Below are positions 1 through 8,384 of a DNA stretch of 64,000 bases, piece after piece. This DNA is from UBA6109 sp035366835. GTDB lineage: Bacteria; Desulfobacterota; Syntrophia; Syntrophales; UBA6109. Location: positions 19,620-83,619 of the forward strand of contig DAOSIS010000017.1 in the NCBI GenBank assembly GCA_035366835.1, in the 5' to 3' direction. Under the pieces are notes generated by a model, which had not been told where the DNA came from, ran no database searches, and saw only the letters and a program-made list of their open reading frames with translations. The stretch's first letter is position 1. Each line of letters starts with the position of its first letter. The position numbers and the translations under genes are program-made.

Positions 1-89
1 CCCAGGCGGGCGAGCACCGGCTTCAGCGCCTCCTTCAGCTCGAAGCCCGCGTGGTCGGCGCCGATCACCAGACGCTTGTCTTCCGGCAT
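1..89 (-). CDS. rpiB: Ribose 5-phosphate isomerase B, N-terminal part (runs off the window)
   Basis: Only the first 29 codons are in the window. They read MPEDKRLVIGADHAGFELKE and onward, with the GADHAGFELK signature of the RpiB/LacAB family near the N-terminus. RpiB interconverts ribose 5-phosphate and ribulose 5-phosphate in the pentose phosphate pathway. The ATG at 89 has a GGAGG ribosome site 7 nt upstream, inside the end of fabF, and only 4 nt separate it from the fabF stop. It is therefore almost certainly translated as the last visible gene of the fatty-acid operon. In many deltaproteobacteria rpiB follows fabF directly. Confidence 0.85.
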   Translation of the reverse strand, partial: MPEDKRLVIGADHAGFELKEALKPVLARL

Positions 90-93
90 GGTT

Positions 94-1350
94 TCAACCT
101 CCGTATTTTTTCAGGATCAGGACCGCGTTGACGCCGCCGAAGCCGAACGTATTGGACATGACGGTGCTGACCGCGCGCTTCCGGGCCGTATTCGGGACGT
201 AGTCCAGATCGCATTCCGGGTCGGGATGGTCGAGGTTGATGGTCGGGGGGATGATGCCGTCCTCGATCGATTTGGCGGCGAAGATCGCCTCCACCGCGCC
301 GGTCGCGCCCAGGAGATGTCCCGTCATCGACTTGGTGGAAGGAACGGCGAGGGAACGGCTGTGGCTTCCGAACACGGTCTTGATCGCCTGGGTTTCGTAG
401 AGGTCGTTGAGAGGCGTCGACGTGCCGTGGGCGTTGATGCAGTCGATGTCTTCCGGCCGCATGCCGGCGTCCGCGAGGGCCGCCTTCATGCAGCGGGCGG
501 CGCCCTCGTGTCCCGGAGGCGGGGCCGCCATATGGAAAGCATCGGCGGTGCTCCCGTAGCCCGCCACCTCGGCATGGATCCGCGCCCCCCGGTCCAGGGC
601 ATGCCGCAGCTCTTCCAGGATCACGACGCCTGCCCCCTCGCTGAGGACGAAACCGTCGCGGTCCCGGTCGAAGGGGCGGCTGGCCCTTTCGGGATCCCCG
701 TTGCGGACGGACAGGGCGCGCATCTGGTTGAAGCCGCCGACGGCCAGCGCCGTGACGGCGGCATCGGTGCCGCCGGCGAACATGACGTCGGCGTGGCCGT
801 AGCGGATGAGATAGAAGGCGTCGCCGATGGCGCAGGTGCCGGCGGCGCAGGCGGTGACGGGACAGCTGATGGGACCCTTCGCCCCGAAGCGGATGGATAC
901 ATGCCCGGCGGCGAGGTTGGCCAGCACGGCCGGGATGGCGAAGACGGACATCTTCTTCGGCCCTCCCGCCAGGAGGGCCTCCTTCTCCTTGTCGATCGTT
1001 TCCAGGCCGCCGATGGCGGAAGCGATGATGACGCCGGTCCGATCGGCCTCCGGCCCGTTGACCGGAAGCGCCGCGTCCGCGACGGCCATCTCCGCGGCGG
1101 CCAGCGCAAAGATGATGAAATCGTCGTATCGGCGCCGCTCCCTCTTCGTCACGTAGCGGAGGGGGTCGAAGTCCTTGAGCTCTCCGGCGATCCGCGTGTC
1201 AAAAGCGGCCGCATCGAATTTCGTGATGGGCCCGATGCCGGATTGCCCGCTGCACAGCGCCGCCCAGCTCTCCCCGACGGAGTTGCCGACCGGCGTCACC
1301 GCGCCCATTCCCGTCACGACCACTCTTCTGTTCAAGAAAAGATCCTCCAA
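94..1350 (-). CDS. fabF: 3-oxoacyl-[acyl-carrier-protein] synthase II
   Basis: The enzyme condenses malonyl-ACP with acyl-ACP in the elongation step of type II fatty-acid synthesis in the cytoplasm. The 418 residues match the usual KAS II length. The catalytic triad is visible: Cys168 in TACAAGT, His308 in NAHGTSTP and His345 in GHLLGATGA, with the C-terminal GFGGVN loop intact. The gene starts 3 nt after acpP ends, so the two are surely co-transcribed. As no fabH is seen in this operon, FabF may have to work with a KAS III encoded elsewhere. Confidence 0.96.
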   Translation of the reverse strand: MEDLFLNRRVVVTGMGAVTPVGNSVGESWAALCSGQSGIGPITKFDAAAFDTRIAGELKDFDPLRYVTKRERRRYDDFIIFALAAAEMAVADAALPVNGPEADRTGVIIASAIGGLETIDKEKEALLAGGPKKMSVFAIPAVLANLAAGHVSIRFGAKGPISCPVTACAAGTCAIGDAFYLIRYGHADVMFAGGTDAAVTALAVGGFNQMRALSVRNGDPERASRPFDRDRDGFVLSEGAGVVILEELRHALDRGARIHAEVAGYGSTADAFHMAAPPPGHEGAARCMKAALADAGMRPEDIDCINAHGTSTPLNDLYETQAIKTVFGSHSRSLAVPSTKSMTGHLLGATGAVEAIFAAKSIEDGIIPPTINLDHPDPECDLDYVPNTARKRAVSTVMSNTFGFGGVNAVLILKKYGG

Positions 1351-1353
1351 GAC

Positions 1354-1590
1354 TCAGGAGACCCCTTTGCTTTTCAGGAAGGCGATGACGTCGCCGATGG
1401 TGCGGATCTTTCCCAGCTCTTCATCGGAGATCTGCAGGCCGAAGTTCTCCTCCATCTCCATGATGAGTTCGACGAGGTCCAGGGAGTCTGCGCCGAGGTC
1501 CTCGATAAACGCCGCCTCCGGTCTGCATTCTTCCTTCGTGACTTCCAACTGCTCCATGATGATCGATATGACTTTTTCTTCCAGGGTCAT
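1354..1590 (-). CDS. acpP: Acyl carrier protein
   Basis: A 78-residue acidic protein with the DSLDLVEL motif. Ser36 is the expected site for the 4'-phosphopantetheine arm that carries growing acyl chains. The N-terminal helix and the C-terminal FLKSKG end match the standard bacterial AcpP fold and length. It lies between fabG and fabF in the usual order. No phosphopantetheinyl transferase gene is visible in the window. Confidence 0.97.
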   Translation of the reverse strand: MTLEEKVISIIMEQLEVTKEECRPEAAFIEDLGADSLDLVELIMEMEENFGLQISDEELGKIRTIGDVIAFLKSKGVS

Positions 1591-1654
1591 AAGGTTGTCC
1601 TCCTCGATGAATGTCGATTCTGTCGCGGGCCGCCAGCGCCGACGGCCCGCCGGC

Positions 1655-2398
1655 CTAGATGTAAAGACCGCCGTTCACGCGCAGGATCTGTCCTGTGATA
1701 TAGCCTGCCTCTTCCGAGGCTAAGAATGCCACGACACCGGCGACATCTGCCGGGGTTCCGAAGCGGGCGAGCGGAATCGATGCCAGCAGGCCCTGGCGCG
1801 CCTCGGCGGACACCGATGCCGTCATCTCCGTTTCGACGAATCCCGGAGAAACTGCGTTGATGCAGATGTTCCGGCTTCCCAGTTCCCTTGCCAGGGATTT
1901 CGTGTATCCGATCACGCCGGCTTTCGAGGCGGCGTAGGCCGTCTGCCCGGCGTTCCCCGTCTCCGCGACGACCGACGTGAGGTTGACGATCCGTCCCCAG
2001 CGTTTCTTCATCATCGGCCGGATCACGGCCTGGCAGCAGTGGAAGACGCCGGCGAGGTTCACGTCGATCACCCGGCGCCATTCCCCCTCCTTCTGGCGGA
2101 CGGCGAGGCCGTCCACCGAGAGGCCCGCATTGTTCACGAGGATGTCGATCTCGCCCTCCGTTGCCGCGAGTCCGGCGACGGCATCCGCCACGGCAATCGC
2201 ATCGGCGACGTCGAAACGGCAGCAGCTGGCCCGCCCTCCGGCGGCGAGGACCGCCTCCAGGGTTTCCGCGGCGGCCGCCTCGTTGCGGAGATAGTTGATG
2301 TGCACGAAGGCGCCCTGTTCCGCCAGCTTCCGGCAGACCGCGCTGCCGATGCCCCTTCCTCCTCCCGTAACCAGCGCGACTTTTCCTTCGAGGTTCAT
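1655..2398 (-). CDS. fabG: 3-oxoacyl-[acyl-carrier-protein] reductase
   Basis: A short-chain dehydrogenase that reduces 3-oxoacyl-ACP with NADPH, the first reduction of the fatty-acid cycle. The 247 residues show the N-terminal nucleotide motif TGGGRGIG (11-18), the NNAG motif (89-92) and the catalytic Ser142, Tyr155 and Lys159 in YAASK. The C-terminus reads ITGQILRVNGGLYI, as in FabG proteins. It is followed by acpP after 64 nt and preceded closely by fabD. The operon position and length favour FabG over other SDR enzymes. Confidence 0.93.
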   Translation of the reverse strand: MNLEGKVALVTGGGRGIGSAVCRKLAEQGAFVHINYLRNEAAAAETLEAVLAAGGRASCCRFDVADAIAVADAVAGLAATEGEIDILVNNAGLSVDGLAVRQKEGEWRRVIDVNLAGVFHCCQAVIRPMMKKRWGRIVNLTSVVAETGNAGQTAYAASKAGVIGYTKSLARELGSRNICINAVSPGFVETEMTASVSAEARQGLLASIPLARFGTPADVAGVVAFLASEEAGYITGQILRVNGGLYI

Positions 2399-2405
2399 GG
2401 CCGGC

Positions 2406-3359
2406 CTACGCTCCGGGGTTTGTCCCCAGCGCCTGCAGGCACCTGCACAGGCTCTGAGAATCTTCGACGTTCAGAAGCCGGAACCGCGGGTCGATCCGCT
2501 TGATCAGCCCGCACAGGGTCTTCTTCGGGCCCAGTTCGATGATCGTATCGACGCCGGCCCCTGCCATATGCGCAACGGTTTCCTCCCATCGGACCGGAGA
2601 GGTGATCTGCCGCGCCAGGAGGTCGGGCGTCGCAGCCCGGGAATGCCTCGCGGAAGGGTCGCAGTTCGGAATCACGGGTGCCCGGCAGTCCCGGAAGGAG
2701 ACATGCCGCATGTCTTCCCGCAGCCTTTCGGCCGCATTCTGCAGAAGGCTGGTGTGGCAGGGTACCGAGATCGGCAGCCGGACCGTCTTGGCCCGTCCCG
2801 ACCGCCTGGCCTCTTCCATGAGCCGCTCGACGGCGGCGGCATGCCCCGCCACCACGGTCTGCCCCGGCCCGTTGAAGATCGCTGGGGAGAGAACCTCTTC
2901 CCCGCGACGGACCGTCCGGCACATTTCCTCCACCTCCGTTGACGGCGGCCCGAGGACCGCGGCCATGGCGCCGACCCCCTGCGGGACGGCGTCGCGGTGG
3001 TAGACCGCCCTTTTCTTCACGAGCCGCAGGACATCCGCGAATCCGATGGCGCCCGCCGCATACAGGGCGGCGTATTCCCCGAGGCTGTGCCCGGCCATGA
3101 CGACCGCATCGGCCCCGCTCTCTTCCCGGAACAGGCTGTAAACGGCGATGTCCACCGTCAGTACGGCAAGCTGGGTGTGGAGGGTCTCATCGAGAACCGC
3201 CTGCGGGCCGCGCAGACAGAGGCCGGCGATGTCCGTCTCCAGGACGTCCCCCGCCTCGGCGAACAGCGTGCGGACCACGTCCGAAGATTCGTACAGATCG
3301 CCGCCCATCCCAACGGACTGGACGCCCTGCCCGGGAAAGACAAGCCCCATTTTGGCCAT
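2406..3359 (-). CDS. fabD: Malonyl-CoA:ACP transacylase
   Basis: FabD moves malonyl from CoA to ACP, which supplies the extender unit for fatty-acid synthesis. The 317 residues begin with the family signature LVFPGQGVQSVGMG. The nucleophile is Ser92 in GHSLGEYAAL, and the second catalytic residue is the His in SVPCHTSLL near residue 202. The start at 3359 lies 36 nt after rpmF. In most bacteria plsX and fabH occupy this space, so their absence is notable here. Confidence 0.95.
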   Translation of the reverse strand: MAKMGLVFPGQGVQSVGMGGDLYESSDVVRTLFAEAGDVLETDIAGLCLRGPQAVLDETLHTQLAVLTVDIAVYSLFREESGADAVVMAGHSLGEYAALYAAGAIGFADVLRLVKKRAVYHRDAVPQGVGAMAAVLGPPSTEVEEMCRTVRRGEEVLSPAIFNGPGQTVVAGHAAAVERLMEEARRSGRAKTVRLPISVPCHTSLLQNAAERLREDMRHVSFRDCRAPVIPNCDPSARHSRAATPDLLARQITSPVRWEETVAHMAGAGVDTIIELGPKKTLCGLIKRIDPRFRLLNVEDSQSLCRCLQALGTNPGA

Positions 3360-3395
3360 GGCCGTGCCCTGAGAGCCCTACGCTTTATTGATGCT

Positions 3396-3581
3396 TCAGG
3401 AGGTCTTTTCGACGGACACCACTTCGCGGCCTTTGTAAACTCCGCAGTGCGGGCATGCCCGATGGGGCAGCTTCGGTTCGTTGCACTGGGGGCAGGTGGA
3501 CAGGTTGGCTGCCTGCAGAAAATCGTGGGAGCGTCTCTTGTTCCGTCTCGTCTTGGAGTGTCTCTTTACTGGGTTTGGCAT
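3396..3581 (-). CDS. rpmF: Large ribosomal subunit protein bL32
   Basis: A 61-residue basic protein that starts MPNPVKRHSKTRRNKRRSHD, the typical bL32 N-terminus. It carries a zinc-ribbon of four cysteines (CPQC and CPHC), so this is the zinc-binding form of the protein. It sits between the DUF177 gene and the fatty-acid genes, the conserved arrangement that couples ribosome and lipid synthesis in many bacteria. Confidence 0.97.
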   Translation of the reverse strand: MPNPVKRHSKTRRNKRRSHDFLQAANLSTCPQCNEPKLPHRACPHCGVYKGREVVSVEKTS

Positions 3582-3604
3582 AAAAAATCCCTCTTTCGGG
3601 AGCG

Positions 3605-4141
3605 TTAAAGCTTGAGAGTTTTCAATATCGCCATGCGCTCATCCACCGGGGCGGACGCATCGCATGAACAGGCCGCTATGTTGAGATTGGTTCCGCAGCG
3701 CGGGCAAAGGCCCTGGCAGGCCTCGTCGCACAGGACCTTGATCGGAATCTGCAGGATGATCTGCTCGAAGAAGACGGGATCGAGGTCGATCACCTCTTCG
3801 CGGTAAAAGCTGAGTTCGGCGTCCAGCTCGTCCAGCTCGACATCCTCCTCCTCGTCGTCGGCCCGCGTCGTCGCAGGAACGAAGGTATATCGGAAGTCGT
3901 TCTGCAGCGTTGCGCGCGCCGGCTCGAGGCAGCGGCAGCAGTCCATGATGAGCGTCGCGCTCATGGTCCCTTCGAGATAAACCGCCTCGCCGACCTTGGT
4001 CAGGCGGCAGGTCGCCGAGAAGGACGCCAGCTCCATCGAACCCCGGTCGGCTTCCGGAAGGTTCTCCTGGAACCATGCGTTGTCCTTCGTGATTTCGACC
4101 TGTTTCCCCTCTTCGGGGATGTGAATCAACTGGATCTTCAA
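3605..4141 (-). CDS. YceD/DUF177 family protein
   Basis: A 178-residue protein of the YceD (DUF177) family, almost always encoded just before rpmF. In plants and bacteria the family has been linked to 23S rRNA maturation, but no biochemical role is visible here. The central part is very acidic (ADDEEEDVELDELD, about residues 95-108). A cysteine motif, CDEACQGLCPRCG, lies near residues 138-150 and resembles a metal site. It is the first gene of the minus-strand operon, with rpmF 23 nt downstream. Confidence 0.88.
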   Translation of the reverse strand: MKIQLIHIPEEGKQVEITKDNAWFQENLPEADRGSMELASFSATCRLTKVGEAVYLEGTMSATLIMDCCRCLEPARATLQNDFRYTFVPATTRADDEEEDVELDELDAELSFYREEVIDLDPVFFEQIILQIPIKVLCDEACQGLCPRCGTNLNIAACSCDASAPVDERMAILKTLKL

Positions 4142-4262
4142 AAACCGTCTCCCCGCGGCCCGCCGGACTTCCCTCCATCAAGGGACCGCATCGTAATAAA
4201 GGGCGAAAGTAAATTATAAAACACCAAGGTTGTCAAGGACATTTTCGACGGCAAGATGCGGC

Positions 4263-4290
4263 TTGACAAAAGTGAGAAGGCTTCTATAAG
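4263..4290 (+). promoter_or_regulatory. Sigma-70-type promoter of gltX
   Basis: TTGACA at 4263-4268 is followed after 16 nt by TATAAG at 4285-4290, in the 187-bp gap between the divergent DUF177 and gltX genes. The expected start of transcription lies about 35 nt before the gltX ATG. The spacing and hexamers are close to consensus. Confidence 0.7.
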
Positions 4291-4328
4291 GTTCGCAAAT
4301 TGCACGAAAAAAGGAAAGACAGGACACG

Positions 4329-5735
4329 ATGACCGCAAACGACAAGATCCGCACGCGTTTCGCCCCCTCTCCGACGGGATTCCTGCACATCGGGGGGGCG
4401 CGAACGGCCCTTTTCAACTGGCTCTTCACACGGCACGCCGGGGGCAAGTTCATCCTCCGGATCGAGGATACGGACCAGGAGCGCTCGACGGAGGCCGCGA
4501 CGAAGGCAATCCTCGACGCCATGCAGTGGCTCGGCCTCACCTGGGACGAGGGCCCCTTCTTCCAGGCCGAACGGGTCGAGATCCACAGGGCGGCCGTCCG
4601 CAGGCTGGTTGAGGAGGGCAAGGCCTACGTCTGCACCTGCTCCGCCGAAGAGATCGAGGCGAAGCGCAAGCACGCCATGGCGACCGGCGGGAAGCCGAAG
4701 TATGACGGAACCTGCCGCGACAAGGGCCTGGCCCGCACGCCGAATTCCGTCGTCCGCTTCCGCTGCCCCCGGACGGGAACGTCGGCCTGGAACGATCTCG
4801 TCAAGGGGCGGATCTCCTTCCAGAACGAGGAGCTGGACGACCTCATCATCGAGCGGGCCGACGGGTACCCCACCTACAATTTCGCCGTCGTCGTCGACGA
4901 CGCGGACATGAGGATCAGCCATGTCATCCGCGGCGACGATCACGTGAACAACACCCCCCGCCAGATCCTGCTCTACGAGGCGCTGGGATTCGCGGTTCCC
5001 GAGTTCGGCCACGTGCCGATGATCCTGGGAGTCGACAAGACCCGGCTCAGCAAGCGGCACGGCGCCACGTCCGTCATGGCCTATAGGGACATGGGCTACC
5101 TGCCCGAGGCGCTCGTCAATTATCTCGTCCGCCTCGGCTGGGCGCACGGCGACCAGGAGATCTTCTCGCTTCAGGAGATGATCGAGCACTTCTCGCTGGG
5201 CGCTGTCGGGAAGTCGGCGGCCGTCTTCAACACCGAAAAGCTGCTCTGGTTGAACCAGCATTATATAAAGGATGCGTCGCCCTCCCGCCTCGCCGACGAG
5301 GTGAGGCCCTTCTGGGAGAAGATGGGTATCGACGCCTCGGACCGCGCCCTTGCCGAAGACGTCGTGCGGGATTTCCAGGGGCGGTCGAAGACCCTGGTCG
5401 AGATGGCCGAAGCGGGCGCCTTCTATTTCACGGACGACGTGAAGTACGATCCCGCCTGCGCAAGCCAGTACCTGACGAAGGAATCGGCGGAGGACCTGAA
5501 GGCCGTCCTGTCTCGACTCGCCGGACTCGACGCCTTCACGAAGGAGACACTGGAGGCCGCCCTGCGCGGAGTCGCCGAAAAGCAGGGGAAGAAGTTCAAG
5601 GCGATCGCCCAGCCGATCCGCGTCGCCCTCACGGGAAGGACCGTCAGCCCCGGCCTCGACGACGTCATGATCACGCTGGGCAAGGAGCGCACATTGCGCC
5701 GGATTCGAAGGGCGATCGATACGGCAGCCGCCTGA
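4329..5735 (+). CDS. gltX: Glutamate--tRNA ligase
   Basis: A class I aminoacyl-tRNA synthetase that charges tRNA-Glu. The 468 residues contain the HIGH-type motif in FAPSPTGFLHIGGARTALFNW and the KMSKS-type motif in KTRLSKRHGA. A GluRS zinc motif is also present: a CxC pair (CTC near residue 100) with the later Y-x3-C of KYDGTC. The start at 4329 follows an AAGGAAAG-like ribosome site. The tRNA-Glu gene lies 84 nt downstream, so enzyme and substrate are neighbours. A separate GlnRS is encoded at 31723-33411, which suggests this enzyme is a discriminating GluRS. Confidence 0.96.
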   Translation: MTANDKIRTRFAPSPTGFLHIGGARTALFNWLFTRHAGGKFILRIEDTDQERSTEAATKAILDAMQWLGLTWDEGPFFQAERVEIHRAAVRRLVEEGKAYVCTCSAEEIEAKRKHAMATGGKPKYDGTCRDKGLARTPNSVVRFRCPRTGTSAWNDLVKGRISFQNEELDDLIIERADGYPTYNFAVVVDDADMRISHVIRGDDHVNNTPRQILLYEALGFAVPEFGHVPMILGVDKTRLSKRHGATSVMAYRDMGYLPEALVNYLVRLGWAHGDQEIFSLQEMIEHFSLGAVGKSAAVFNTEKLLWLNQHYIKDASPSRLADEVRPFWEKMGIDASDRALAEDVVRDFQGRSKTLVEMAEAGAFYFTDDVKYDPACASQYLTKESAEDLKAVLSRLAGLDAFTKETLEAALRGVAEKQGKKFKAIAQPIRVALTGRTVSPGLDDVMITLGKERTLRRIRRAIDTAAA

Positions 5736-5753
5736 TTTGAGAGGATATTCATC

Positions 5754-5782
5754 TTGACATTTGCGGGGCGATTGACTACATA
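5754..5782 (+). promoter_or_regulatory. Promoter of tRNA-Glu
   Basis: TTGACA at 5754-5759, a 17-nt spacer and TACATA at 5777-5782 lie just after gltX. The tRNA begins 38 nt further on. The -35 is perfect and the -10 fair, so the tRNA probably has its own promoter. Confidence 0.6.
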
Positions 5783-5819
5783 TCGCCCTTCGCGGAAGCT
5801 GATTAGGGCTGCAGATCAC

Positions 5820-5894
5820 GGTCCCATCGTCTAGTGGTTAGGACGCTGGCCTCTCACGCCGGAAACTCGGGTTCGAACCCCGGTGGGACCACCA
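5820..5894 (+). tRNA. tRNA-Glu (anticodon CTC)
   Basis: The sequence folds as a cloverleaf. The acceptor stem is GGTCCCA (5820-5826) with TGGGACC (5884-5890). The anticodon stem CTGGC/GCCGG carries the loop CTCTCAC with anticodon CTC at 5853-5855, and the T-loop is TTCGAAC. The discriminator A and CCA are encoded (5891-5894). The 3' part from 5851 onward is repeated exactly at 11994-12040, so this tRNA is the attachment site of the element that follows. The gene stays intact because the inserted element restores the 3' end. Confidence 0.97.
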
Positions 5895-5897
5895 AAT
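5851..5897. repeat. Left attachment repeat (attL), inside tRNA-Glu
   Basis: The 47 bp from CTCTCAC in the anticodon loop through ACCAAAT after the CCA end match 11994-12040 at every position. The two copies differ immediately outside these limits. This is the classic footprint of tyrosine-integrase insertion into a tRNA 3' end, and the integrase gene lies directly beside this copy. Confidence 0.93.
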
Positions 5898-5919
5898 CTT
5901 CTTCAAGAATCTTAGGTAG

Positions 5920-6992
5920 TTACATCGCCTCAGATTTTTGTTTTATGGACAACGGGATGATGGTCGGGACTTTTGGTCGTGAATTCCGGTTTGACAGGAG
6001 TTCAAGCGCCGGTCTCACAGGCTCCATGCCCCGGATATATCTTTCCGTCGTCGTCAATTGCTTGTGCCGCAAAATCCGCTGAATCGTCACCATCGGAACA
6101 TTCGCTTGCGCCAGGATGCTGGCCGTCAAATGCCTGATGGCATGTATCCCGAACGTCTTTACGCCTGCCTCTTTACAGATCCGATTCATGTAATGCTGGC
6201 GGCAGGTAAACGGGACGGGCTCTTTTCTCTCCGGATTCGGAAAAACCAACTCCGTCTTTGCCGATTGACGGTGCAGGACCACAGCATTAAAAAGCTCATC
6301 GGTCATCGGCAGCCAATCATATTCAAGACTGCCCCCGAGCCGCTTCCTGGTGCCGATCCTGACCCGCTGGCCGGCAAAGTCCACATCCTCCCATCGAAGC
6401 CGGAAAAGCTCCGCCCTCCTTGCAGCCAAATGGAGATAGGCAAGCATCATCACCCTGTCTTGCCCCTCCGTTTTATCGAAGAACTTCCAGAAATCGCTCT
6501 CAGGGGGAATGTAACGGGTTCTTCTTTCTTCCGGGAACCGTTCCGCCATGCACGGATTGGGTGCGGGTAGGTTCAGATACTTGATGCCCCAGTCCAACCG
6601 GCTATCAGGTTTTTCCGTTCCTTATTGGCCGCGTATCCCGAACGCTTCTTGGCTTGAGCCCTCAGATAATTCAGCACCTGGACGGGCCGCAGGTTTTCCA
6701 CGGGCATGGACGAGTCAACCGTCTTGAAGAAGGTCTTGAACATCGCCTTCTTCTCTTTGAAGGTCTTTTTTACGAATCTGACCTCCGCATATTCCAGATA
6801 TTTCGTCGCCCATTCAATCAGCGTCAAGGAGACCGTAGGGGTCGTCAATTCCTCCTCGGGAGCGTTTCTTTTTTCCGACTCCCAGTCCAACGCCTTCGCC
6901 CTGGTTTCGAATATCCCGAAATAACGCTTGCCCTGGCGCATGACATCGGCTACCCACTCCACCTTGTTCTTTTTCATCCTCTTGTAAGGCAT
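5920..6992 (-). pseudogene. Tyrosine recombinase (integrase), split by a frameshift
   Basis: Two adjacent reading frames make one integrase. Residues from MPYKRMKKNK (start 6992, with a good AAAGGAG ribosome site) give the arm- and core-binding part and run to about 6591-6597. The reading frame then shifts by one base; a missing base in a W-N-W-G stretch explains it. The catalytic half continues from about 6597 to 5920 with the active-site arginine in RRAELFRLRW, HAIRH (His-x-x-Arg), LRHKQL (His) and the nucleophile Tyr in TTERYI. All catalytic residues are present, so loss of function is recent or the shift is an assembly error. No slippery sequence that would suggest programmed frameshifting is seen. 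The gene lies beside attL, as expected for the element's integrase. Confidence 0.85.
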
Positions 6993-7179
6993 GACTTCTC
7001 TCCTTTATCTTCTGGATGACCAGATTTTCAAAGAACAAGATAAGGCGACCCAGCCTTATTCCGCCAAGGTCGGCATAGTAGCGCCTTACCGTTTCAGCGT
7101 CAACGCCCAAGAACTCCGCCAATTCCTTGGCCGTCATTTTCCTCCCGCATGTCTCAACCAGTGCGCTCATGGCGGTCAT
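6814..7179 (-). CDS. Small helix-turn-helix protein, possible excisionase
   Basis: The first 55 residues carry a MerR/excisionase-like helix-turn-helix (MTAKELAEFLGVDAETVRRYY, then GGIRLGRLILFFE). Such proteins commonly precede integrases and control excision. A shorter start at MTAKEL (7137) is possible. The frame continues to 6814 and overlaps the integrase start by 179 nt; beyond about residue 58 the protein is just the integrase DNA in another frame. The real product may therefore be shorter through a second lesion, or the overlap may be genuine. The integrase has its own ribosome site inside the overlap. Confidence 0.6.
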   Translation of the reverse strand: MTAMSALVETCGRKMTAKELAEFLGVDAETVRRYYADLGGIRLGRLILFFENLVIQKIKERSHALQEDEKEQGGVGSRCHAPGQALFRDIRNQGEGVGLGVGKKKRSRGGIDDPYGLLDAD

Positions 7180-7186
7180 CTCCCGT

Positions 7187-7999
7187 TCAGAACGGGACCC
7201 CCTCCGGGCTTTGTCCTGCCCTCAGCCATTCCAGGAATCTGAAAATCGTCTCCCTTTCGATAAACACAAAGAACTGCGTCCGGACTTCCTTCAGAGCCTT
7301 CTTGTAATGTCCCTTGGCATTTCTGGCGATCTTCCGAAGGCATCGTTTCAGAACGACCATTTCCGATCCCGTCATGTCGATCATTTCCGCCTCGCCCTCG
7401 ACAGGATCTCCCAATACCCCCCAATTGCGCCCGATGCTCTCAGAGGCAACGAACGATGCATCTTTGACCATGTACTTGCTCATGTACTTCTGCATCTGCT
7501 TCCGAGACTCAATAAACCGATAGCTCTTGTGATGAAGGGCAACCGCCAATGCCTTCTCCTTGGACTCCGTCCTCGTGATGTCCACCCACTTTCTGGCGAT
7601 CTCGACAAATCTACGCAGGTAGGTTTCACGATCCGCGCCGGGGATGCTGTAAACCATGTGGAAATGCGGGACCTGTTCCCTTTCCAGTTCTCCGGATTTC
7701 CTTCTCACCCATTCCTTTTTCCAGATCCCCGCGATCTCAATCCCTGCTCTTTCCATCCACTGTTTCAGAACTTTCAAGCACCGCTGGGCATATTCCGCCC
7801 TCTCTCTGATGCCCAATCCCTTCATCACATCATCCGCAAACGTGAAATCCTGCCAGAAATCGAATGGCCTCTCGATCTTCGCCATCAAGATCATCATGTT
7901 GCGCCTGGACTTGTCCGAGAAGGTCCTAATCTCCTTCTTTAGCCCTCTCTTTTCGCCATTATTCTTTCCAAACCTCACCCGATCCTTGCTCCTGACCAT
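7187..7999 (-). CDS. HUH-type rolling-circle replication initiator (Rep)
   Basis: From the ATG at 7999 the protein has 270 residues. It shows the HUH motif as PHFHMVYSI (His112, His114) and the catalytic tyrosine motif as KYMSKYMVK (Tyr172, Tyr176), in the order and spacing of the ORF2/G2P Rep group. These enzymes nick one strand at an origin and start rolling-circle replication. The frame is open upstream to a GTG at 8212, but that extension overlaps a terminator and is Gly/Pro/Arg-rich without family features, so 7999 with its GGGGTG ribosome site is preferred. Together with the integrase it suggests the element can replicate after excision. The exact family assignment needs a profile search. 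Confidence 0.72.
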   Translation of the reverse strand: MVRSKDRVRFGKNNGEKRGLKKEIRTFSDKSRRNMMILMAKIERPFDFWQDFTFADDVMKGLGIRERAEYAQRCLKVLKQWMERAGIEIAGIWKKEWVRRKSGELEREQVPHFHMVYSIPGADRETYLRRFVEIARKWVDITRTESKEKALAVALHHKSYRFIESRKQMQKYMSKYMVKDASFVASESIGRNWGVLGDPVEGEAEMIDMTGSEMVVLKRCLRKIARNAKGHYKKALKEVRTQFFVFIERETIFRFLEWLRAGQSPEGVPF

Positions 8000-8218
8000 C
8001 GTCACCCCAGCATAGACCGACAAATGCTCCCCAACATCACCCCCATCAACTCCCCGGGAAAATATGTCACATGTACAAGCAGGGTCGATCCGATAGACGC
8101 GATCAGCCAATTGCACTTGCTCTTGCCCATCCTTGCCCGGGCCCGGGGTCGCTCTACCGCGTCCCTCCCCGGGCAAGGGTCTTTCCGCCCCTACCTCATA
8201 TCCATCAGCCACAAAAAA

Positions 8219-8244
8219 ACCCTCCTGGATGCGTCCAGAAGGGT
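8219..8244 (-). terminator. Rho-independent terminator after the ribbon-helix-helix gene
   Basis: Read on the minus strand, ACCCTTCTGGA (8244-8234) pairs with TCCAGGAGGGT (8229-8219) around the loop CGCA, with one G-U pair. A run of T follows (8218-8213). It ends the 8385-8669 gene and insulates the Rep gene. Confidence 0.8.
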
Positions 8245-8384
8245 CGTGTTGACAGATAAGCCGTCAGCCTATACACTGACCGCAGATCCGTTCCGGTTTG
8301 CCACCCCTCCGAGGGTTTTGACACTTCTGGAACGCGATTTAGAAGGCCGGGCATGCTCGCAACATGATCCGGCTTTCGTTTTTT

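Noticed and set aside
76..1698. A 540-residue open frame on the plus strand opposite fabF and acpP
   Set aside because: It has the Arg/Gly/Ala-rich composition of an antisense shadow in GC-rich DNA, no ribosome site and no motifs, while the minus strand holds two intact essential genes.
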